Source: Neocallimastix lanati (nom. inval.)
Lineage: Eukaryota; Neocallimastigomycota; Neocallimastigomycetes; Neocallimastigales; Neocallimastigaceae
DNA: 64,000 nucleotides
NCBI GenBank assembly: GCA_016946835.1
Contig: JACVTC010000118.1
Coordinates: forward strand, 56,001 to 120,000
Reading direction: 5' to 3'
Positions 57,284-64,000 of this stretch are shown here, in pieces. The notes below the pieces were generated by a model. That model was not told the DNA's origin. It did not search any database and saw nothing but the letters and a program-made list of their open reading frames with translations. How positions within the stretch are numbered: position 1 is the stretch's first letter; every line of letters starts with the position of its first letter. The position numbers were made by a program, and so were the translations under genes.

Positions 57284-60200
57284 CTAATGGTTGACGACGT
57301 TAGCAATGAACTGGCTGTAACTAAAATCTTGGTAATCCTCCAGTAATTCTGCATAATGAGGATTGTCGTCGATCACGTCGTCCTTGACCCACTCTTGTTT
57401 GTCGTTCTGATGCGCAACCAGATATTGATACTGTCCTTGGTGCTTCCTAGATCCAAGGATGTGGATTATCTTTTGGCTTCCTACAGGAGCTGATACTAAT
57501 GTCTTTGGTAGTTTATAGCACGGTTCCAATTCACTCACATGGAACACTGGGTACATATTTGGGAATGGCGAGCGACTAATATCCAACCTGTAGTTCTTCT
57601 TTTCTTCGTCAACGCCTACTACCTTGAACGGTCCAAACTTTCTCGTTGTTAATTTATAAAACGGCAACGCATCATAGTTTTTTGGCTTTCTTAGCCAAAC
57701 CTTGTCCAGCAGTCTATACCTGGGGTAGTTATCAGTACGAGTCTTATCCATGTTGTCCAGGTATCTTGTCTGAGCGATTTCCAATATGTGCTTTAGGTTT
57801 CCCAAGTTATGAGCAAAGCTATCGATCATCTTAGCTTCACCTAAAGAATGTACTAAGTCGGTTGTCTTAGGGGAGTTATGTACCTGGTAGTTATACAAGG
57901 TAAGAAAAGGAGATTGTTGGGTAGAAGCATGGATTGAATTGTTATAGCAGAACTCTGCTAAGAACAAGTAATCCATCCAACTTTCATCATCATAGGTTCC
58001 CACACAAAGCACCGTAAATAAATAAGTTTCCACGTAGGCATTGTTCCTTTCGATTTGGCCCACTGTTTCATGGTGACTAGTGGTAGCGTAGTTTACTTCG
58101 GTTCCGAAGAACTCTAGCAGCTCCTTCCATACTTGGCTTGTAAACTGAACTCCTCTATCAGTCGTAACCACCTTAGGGAATCCGTGCAGCCTGTAAATTT
58201 CCTTCAGGAATGCGTTAGCAGTCTCGTTAGCGTTGGGTACATGTTTAAATCCTATCAGGTGTATCATCTTGGTTAATTCGTCGCAGCACACTAGGATACA
58301 ACCTGCTCTTTTCGTTTCCTAAACATAACCATCCTCAGTTCTTGTCCTACATTGTACTGGCAGATCCGTTATAAAGTCTAATTGTACCTCCTTTTGCCAG
58401 GGTAATTCTGCATCCGGAACTCTTACCGCAGTACCATATTCCTTATGCCTATCATCCTTCTTGGTAGCGCAGGTTTTACAAGCTTTTACGTCGCCTGTAA
58501 TATCCTTCCTCATCTTCGGCCAGTAGAAATTCCTAGATACTAGGATCGAAGTCTTGTCGATTCCTAAGTGACCTGCGTACTCCGAGTCATGATTTAATTG
58601 AATAATTGAATAATCGTTTTCCTTAACGTTGTGGGCACGTATACTTGTTCAGGATTTTCCTTTCTCACCAGAAGGCCATCTACTTCCAGCCAATGTTTCT
58701 CGTTATAATTATTTCTTTTATCTTCTGCTTAATCTTTTATTATCTCTTGGGCCATTTTATCCTGTCTGTAGGCCTGCTTAATATCATCCATGAAATTGGT
58801 AGCTAAGGCTAAATAACTAGCTTCTCCGTCTACATCGTCAAATCCTATCAATTGATCGGGTTTCAATAGGTTATCTTTGCCCTCAGTTTTCTCTGTTTCA
58901 ATTCTAGAGAGGGCATCAGCTTTGCCATTCTTTTTCCCAGGTCTGTGCACTATTTCGAATCAGTACGTTGCGAATAGTTCTTGCCATCTGATTTGCCTAG
59001 GAGTTAATAGTTGTGGTTTTGTAACGAACAACAGATTTCTGTGGTCACTGTAAACAATAATCTTGTGCTTCGCACCTTGAAGCAAGTGTCGCCATTCTGT
59101 AAAAGCAGTCTTAATGGCTAATAATTCTTTTTCTGTAATCGAGTAGTTCACTTCAGCCTTGCTGAGTGTCTTTGAGTTAATAATATATAGGATGAAGAGT
59201 ACCATCGTCTCCTTTTTGTGACAGCACACCTCCTATCGCGTAATTACTAGCATCACATTCTACGAAGAACTGTTTCTCGTGGTCAGGGTAAGCTAGCACT
59301 GGCGGAGAGGTAAGCATTTCCTTTAACTTGTGAAACGCAGCTAGTCCTTCTTCATTCCATTCAAATTTCTCCTTCTTTCTTTAAAGTCATCTTGAATAGC
59401 GGCTTGGCTATTTCTGAAGAGTTTCTTATAAAATTCCTATAGGAATTACAAAAGCCTAGAAAGCTTTGCATCTGCTTGACGTTTTCTGGTTGTGGCCACT
59501 CAGCCACGGCCTTTATCTTTTCTGGGTCAGTTTCCACACCATCTTTGCTGACCACATGGCCTAAAAATGAAATCTTAAGCTTGTGCAATTCACACTAAGA
59601 AATTTTTGCCACAAGCTTGTGCTTAATCAACTTCTTTAATATGGTTCGAGCATGCTGGACATGTTCCTCTAGCCTTTTCGAATATACTACAATGTCATCT
59701 AGGTACACTTGACAGTATTTCCCGATGTCCTCGCTGAAGACATCAATCACGAAGCTTCGGAACACCGCTGGTGCATTGGTTAAACTAAAAGGTATCACCA
59801 AATGCTCGAAGTGTCCAAACTTGGTGTTGAAGGCTGTCTTATACTCGTCACCTTCTCGAATTCGTACCAAGTTGTAGGCAGATTTGAGGTCAAACTTAGA
59901 GAACACTATTGCTCCTTTCATAGCTTCAAATACTGCACTAATTCTTGGGATAGGATAGGCGTTACGTTTGGTCCATTGGTTCAGCTTGCGATAATCCATG
60001 TATAGTTGTAACTCACCAGACTTTTTGGGCACGAACAATACAGGGTAACCTACCGGAGATTCTGAGCGTCTTATAAACCCTTTGACTAAGTTTTCATCAA
60101 TATATTCTTTTAGCGCCTTTTCTTCTCTTTGTAAAGTGGTGCGTCAGGCTCTAATTCGATCTTACAATCGTAAGGTCTGTGCTCTGGTAGCGTCTCGGCG

Positions 60201-62946
60201 ATTTCTTCATTGAAGGCTCCTTTTAAGTCTCCATAGTACTTATCGATAATTTCGCCATTTAACAGTAGCTTTTCTAGCCTCACTTTCTTAATTGTCTCAG
60301 CCACCGAATCCTCTTGTGTAATCATGACTAAATGCTCTTTTCTCTGGCTATCTTTTAACGCAACATTTTCCGTAGGGTTTTTATTAACTTTACTCTCCTT
60401 TAGATTTTTATTTTTCTGCGCCTTGAACCAATCCGCCCATTTGTCGTAATCTACTAAGTAATCGTAGTAGTCCATTGTGTATTCAATTCCCCTTTCACGG
60501 TAAAATTGCCTTGTCAAATCGTATACCATGTCTTTTAATCTCTGATTATCTATAACCTGTTGAATAATCTTTGTGATCCTCGCTGTAGGTTGAATCTCCT
60601 TTTGCACAGTTGTTTCTTTATCTTCTATTACTTGTACCATGTAGATACTTTCACCTTCACATTCTCCTGGTGAATCTACATCTGGTAGTCCCGGCCTTTC
60701 GCCATCTATCTTGTATACTTTAGGTTGCTTATCATGGACATCGATCTTCCTATAAATCAGATGTCTATCCATGAACCTTGAACCCAGAATAATTGTCCTT
60801 GGCATAGCCTCAGCTAGCCTACATCTTGTGTTAAAGTCATATCACTTGGCTTTATCAGTACGCTCCTCAACCAGCTTAATCTTGATCTTGAACTCTTCCT
60901 TAACCTGTGGTATCAACACTTTACCAGCGGCGGTAGTAAACGCTAAGAGACGGTCTTCTGTCTTGAGTCCCATCTCCTTAGCCAACTCCGGATGGATCAT
61001 GTTGATCTGTGATTCAGTATCATACAGCACGTTTAAATCTAGGAGCCCCTCTTTGGTACGAAGATTACTTATTTTGGCTTCTGGCACAAATTCTTCGCAC
61101 TCAGACCCATCTTGCATCAGAAGTGCTGTCTTGGGAATCGGATTATTACTACTGGTACGTGAGTCCTTAAAATAGTTTTGCTTCTCGCTTGGTCTCGTAC
61201 CGAAATCTTTACCACTATTGTGGTTATAACCATCTTTTTTGTTCTTTTCATAAGTGTTTTGTTTGGTAGGCTCTTTCCTACTGAAATCTCGTTTATCGCC
61301 TCGGCGATTACTGCTGTTGCTCCTTCTCTTGGCTTCGATATCCTTGGAGGGTCTTCGGGGGTCCATCATTCCTAGTAGTGCCATGATGGCTATCTTCCTC
61401 TCGCGGTTATTCTCATATCTCTCTAAGTAGTCATCTTTGTAATCCGCGGGGAACGTATCACATCTCCTTACACAAGTCACATAATCTTCTAAGGTTTGCT
61501 TTTCCGCAGGCAGGTCGTAGAAGGCTTCTCGAACCGAGGGTCTAACTTGTTGTCCGAGCAGCAACCTTTTGGTTTCATCTGTCAGCTGAAGTATTCTGTC
61601 TAGCCTATTGAACTCTGATAAGTATTCATAGGCTTTACCCCACTTGTGCTTGAGTTTTAGCATCGCGGTTTTAACTTCTTCCAGTGTACGCTCACTTTCA
61701 AATTCCTTCAGCAGTCTATCCATCAACCTTTGAAGTTGTGGGTCGTCCCGTTGCTTAAACACTTTGTCCATTTGGTACCACTTCTTAGCAGTTCCTTGTA
61801 AGTGGTCCTCGATAAAGTACAACATAGCCGTGGGCTCGCTTTGATAATACTTCTGGTGTCTACCAAAGTACCTTTTCAATCTGCCAATAAATGATTCAAC
61901 ATTCCCGGTTTCACCATTGAACATTGGGATGTCTCTCTCGTACTCCGCAGGGTACGCATCCGTCATCACCATATCTTCCATCGCACTCTTCGTAAATACT
62001 AGCGGTGTAGGTAGGTGATAGGTTCCATATCTCGCTTCTTTAGTATCTATATGTAGTGGGAAGGGTATACTTGCTGACGCCTTAGCTGGTTTTGAGCTTC
62101 CCAAGCCAGCTTCCCTAATCGCTCGATCTCGTGCTGTTGTGCATGATTAACAGCCATTAACTTTTCAATCTTCTCTTCGAGCTCTTATAGGTGTACCCTT
62201 TCCCTTTCTTGGTTTGCATCCAAGAATACTTCAATCTTACGTATTTTTTGACCTTTATCTTCTAGGTCTTGTTGGAATTGCTTTCCTTTAATCTGGTCCT
62301 CATCCAGATAGGTTTCAATCTTCTTGATTTCGTTATCTACTGCAGCTTCCTTGCCTTTATTCTCAGCCATTTGTTGATTCAGAAATTCCCGAACCTTCTG
62401 AAGCTCCAGCACACTAGCTTGGCTACTAGTCTCCTCCTCATCCACCCTTCTTTCAACCTCACCAAATCGTTGGTCTACGGCGGTGATAAATTGATTGAAT
62501 TCGGCCTCAATTTTAGCAAACCTGACTTCACTCTGGGTCTGCATCTGTTCGATCATAGCGGCAATTTGTTGCTGAGTGCTTATCATCATATTCTTAAACT
62601 CCTCCATCTGCTTACTCAGCAAAGCAGCAAAGTCCATAGCTCCTGCATTATTATTCTTGATTGAACTTTCCCCTTGGGTAGCTCCTGGCTTGCTAGCTTC
62701 AGGTTTACTAGCCTAGGGTTTACTAGTCTCGGTCGCCACAGCTGGTTTGGGTTTCGATGCAGCTGGTTTCTCAGGAGTGTTAGTTGTTTTCTTGTCTCCT
62801 GTATTCTGGCGACGAGCTGGAGGGGCCTCAACAGGCAGAGGACTATTATCTGCAACCACACTTCCCACCGAACTTTTTAATGAATCACTCCTTGTGGTCT
62901 TCCTCGTATTTTCGGGTGCTTTGGAATTCTTATTCTTTTTGTCCAT
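57284..62946 (-). pseudogene. gypsy B copy 2: gag-protease-RT-RH-IN-chromodomain, multiply broken
   Basis: Gag starts at 62946 (MDKKNKNSKAPENTRKTTRS), with a TAG at 62710. A coiled coil follows (62637-62190: IEAEFNQFITAVDQRFGEVE), a TAA at about 62185, and a capsid (PMFNGETGNVESFIGRLKRY). A protease-like segment with LNVLYDTESQINMIHPELAK has DTE where D-S/T-G is usual. TGA at 60842 replaces a Trp kept in copy 1. A ~25-bp deletion after DAPLYK (60121) breaks frame. RT has SKFDLKSAYN and YLDDIVVYS, RNase H has ITEKELLAI, and integrase has TDRGVQFTS and HHETVGQIERNN. The C-terminal segment 57284-58291 ends in a chromodomain-like HILGSRKHQGQYQYLV. More than eight lesions in all. Confidence 0.88.
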
Positions 62947-63296
62947 TTACTTTTATTAATAATTTATTTAGTAATTATGGATATGTTCACTTACTTAGTA
63001 TTTATTTAAAAGATTATAAATCTGTTCACTTATTTAAATTTATTTAGATGATATTTATTCGTTCACTTAATTTTTTAGGTATAATTGATAAAAATAATAA
63101 AAGAAATAAAATAAAAAAATAAAATTTTTTTTGAAAAATTAAATGTATAAAAATTGATAATTTAAATAAATTATTATTGAAAAAATTTTTTCTTTCGCTT
63201 CCCTAGTCACTACAAATATGAATTTGTATAAAAAATGACCCCCTATCAAGCTAAAGCGAATTTTATTTGGTAAAGTACGAAATTTTTATTAATTAA
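62947..63296 (-). other. gypsy B copy 2 leader with 37-39-bp repeats
   Basis: The element-sense motif AAGTGAAC recurs at 63061-63068, 63024-63031 and 62985-62992, each followed by an AT-rich tail. Copy 1 has the same three-fold layout. Farther up, TTCGCTT (63250-63262) and AAGCGAA (63190-63200) can pair. Homology with copy 1 begins at CGATTTTTAATTA (about 63301); no LTR is recognisable beyond it. Confidence 0.6.
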
Positions 63297-63375
63297 AAAT
63301 CGATACTACCAAAATTTTTAAATTTTTAATATAAATAATGATTTATATTTAAATTATTAATAAATTAAATTTTTT

Positions 63376-63555
63376 TTTAAATATTAATATTAAAAAATTA
63401 TTTCATGTATTTTTTAGTTTCTTTTTTTTTACATAATGATCAATTTGTATATCATTTAAACTGATCGAATTTCATATATTTTTTTTAGTTTCATTTATTT
63501 TTTTTTAAAACTATTAATATTAAAAAATTGCTTCATTTATTTTTAGTTTCATTTA
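63376..63555. repeat. Right copy of the repeat bracketing gypsy B copy 2
   Basis: Direct-orientation match to 56571-56812 with one unit fewer; shared ACATAATGATCAATTTGTAT and TTTAAACTGATCG. Confidence 0.8.
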
Positions 63556-63680
63556 TTTATTTTAAATCTTTGTATTTAACTACAAAAAAAAATTATATCA
63601 GGGTTATTATTTTCTTTATTATTATATCTACACTTCATAATAATAACATTTTTTTAAAAAAAAATTAATATCATTGTTTA

Positions 63681-63724
<44 letters not shown>

Positions 63725-63725
63725 A

Positions 63726-63967
63726 ACATGAAATTAATAAAAAATAATAATAATAATAATAATAATAAATAATTTAATATTATTTGTTCAATTTGAACAA
63801 AATAGTAATATTTAAAAAAAAAATAACATAAAATAAAAAAAAAAAATAAAAAAAAAAAAAAAAAAAAAAAACATGAAATTAATAAAAAAAAAAATAATAA
63901 TACTAATAAAATAAATAATTTAATATTATTTGTTCAATTTGAACAAAATAGTAATATTTAAAAATAA
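63726..63967. repeat. Two ~97-bp direct repeats carrying a TTGTTCAA palindrome
   Basis: 63726-63822 and 63871-63967 share ACATGAAATTAATAAAAA, an AAT tract and TTATTTGTTCAATTTGAACA. A looser relative is at 29818-29840. Poly(A) separates them. Confidence 0.75.
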
Positions 63968-64000
63968 AAAAAAAATTAATACTCAAAAATTAAAAGTGTA

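Overview
The window is extremely AT-rich, packed with homopolymer runs and (ATT)n-type microsatellites. Its host-type genes have short GT-AG introns, and there are ankyrin-like, F-box and AAA-like/PD-(D/E)XK family members plus Ty1/copia, Ty3/gypsy and MULE remnants. This combination best fits an anaerobic gut fungus (Neocallimastigomycota). That placement is inference from style and protein families; no rRNA or other marker gene is present.

Layout. 1-10.4 kb (minus strand): an ABCA-type ABC transporter running off the left edge, broken by stops and frameshifts. Its 5.8-kb intron, which splits TM helix 1, holds a very young Ty1/copia element (4786-10057) with two identical 244-bp LTRs. 11.8-17.6 kb: an intact ankyrin-like gene, then wrecks of another copia reverse transcriptase, an ankyrin-like fragment and two PD-(D/E)XK-family copies. 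19.0-25.1 kb: a chromovirus-type Ty3/gypsy element (gypsy A) with 99%-similar LTRs, 5-bp target duplication, PPT and a PBS, but broken coding regions. 25.3-30.7 kb: an unrecognised retroelement-like ORF, a four-exon gene for a small four-helix membrane protein, an orphan terminal exon, and a secreted six-cysteine protein. 30.7-43.0 kb: retroelement graveyard, with a degenerate copia-like 3' end, a decayed gypsy B copy carrying a 1-kb insertion, a MULE fragment, and a tandem array built from a retrotransposon 3' junction. 43-50.5 kb: almost pure simple-sequence DNA. 50.7-53.5 kb: an intact two-exon F-box gene. 53.5-56.9 kb: low-complexity tandem repeats. 56.9-63.3 kb: a second, longer but pseudogenised gypsy B copy. 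63.3-64 kb: repeats.

The most interesting signals concern how the elements replicate. The PBS of gypsy A, directly abutting its LTR, is a perfect 16-nt complement of a site inside the same LTR, the geometry of Tf1-type self-priming. The copia PBS is complementary to the anticodon arm of tRNA-Lys(CUU), as in half-tRNA priming. The same copia keeps gag and pol in a +1 overlap. Two compact structured segments (34886-35051, 38333-38386) and the tandem array made of copia-like pol tail, PPT and LTR start are also unexplained by ordinary gene content.

Host genes that look intact are only the ankyrin-like protein, the four-helix membrane protein, the secreted protein and the F-box protein. No operon-like organisation is visible.
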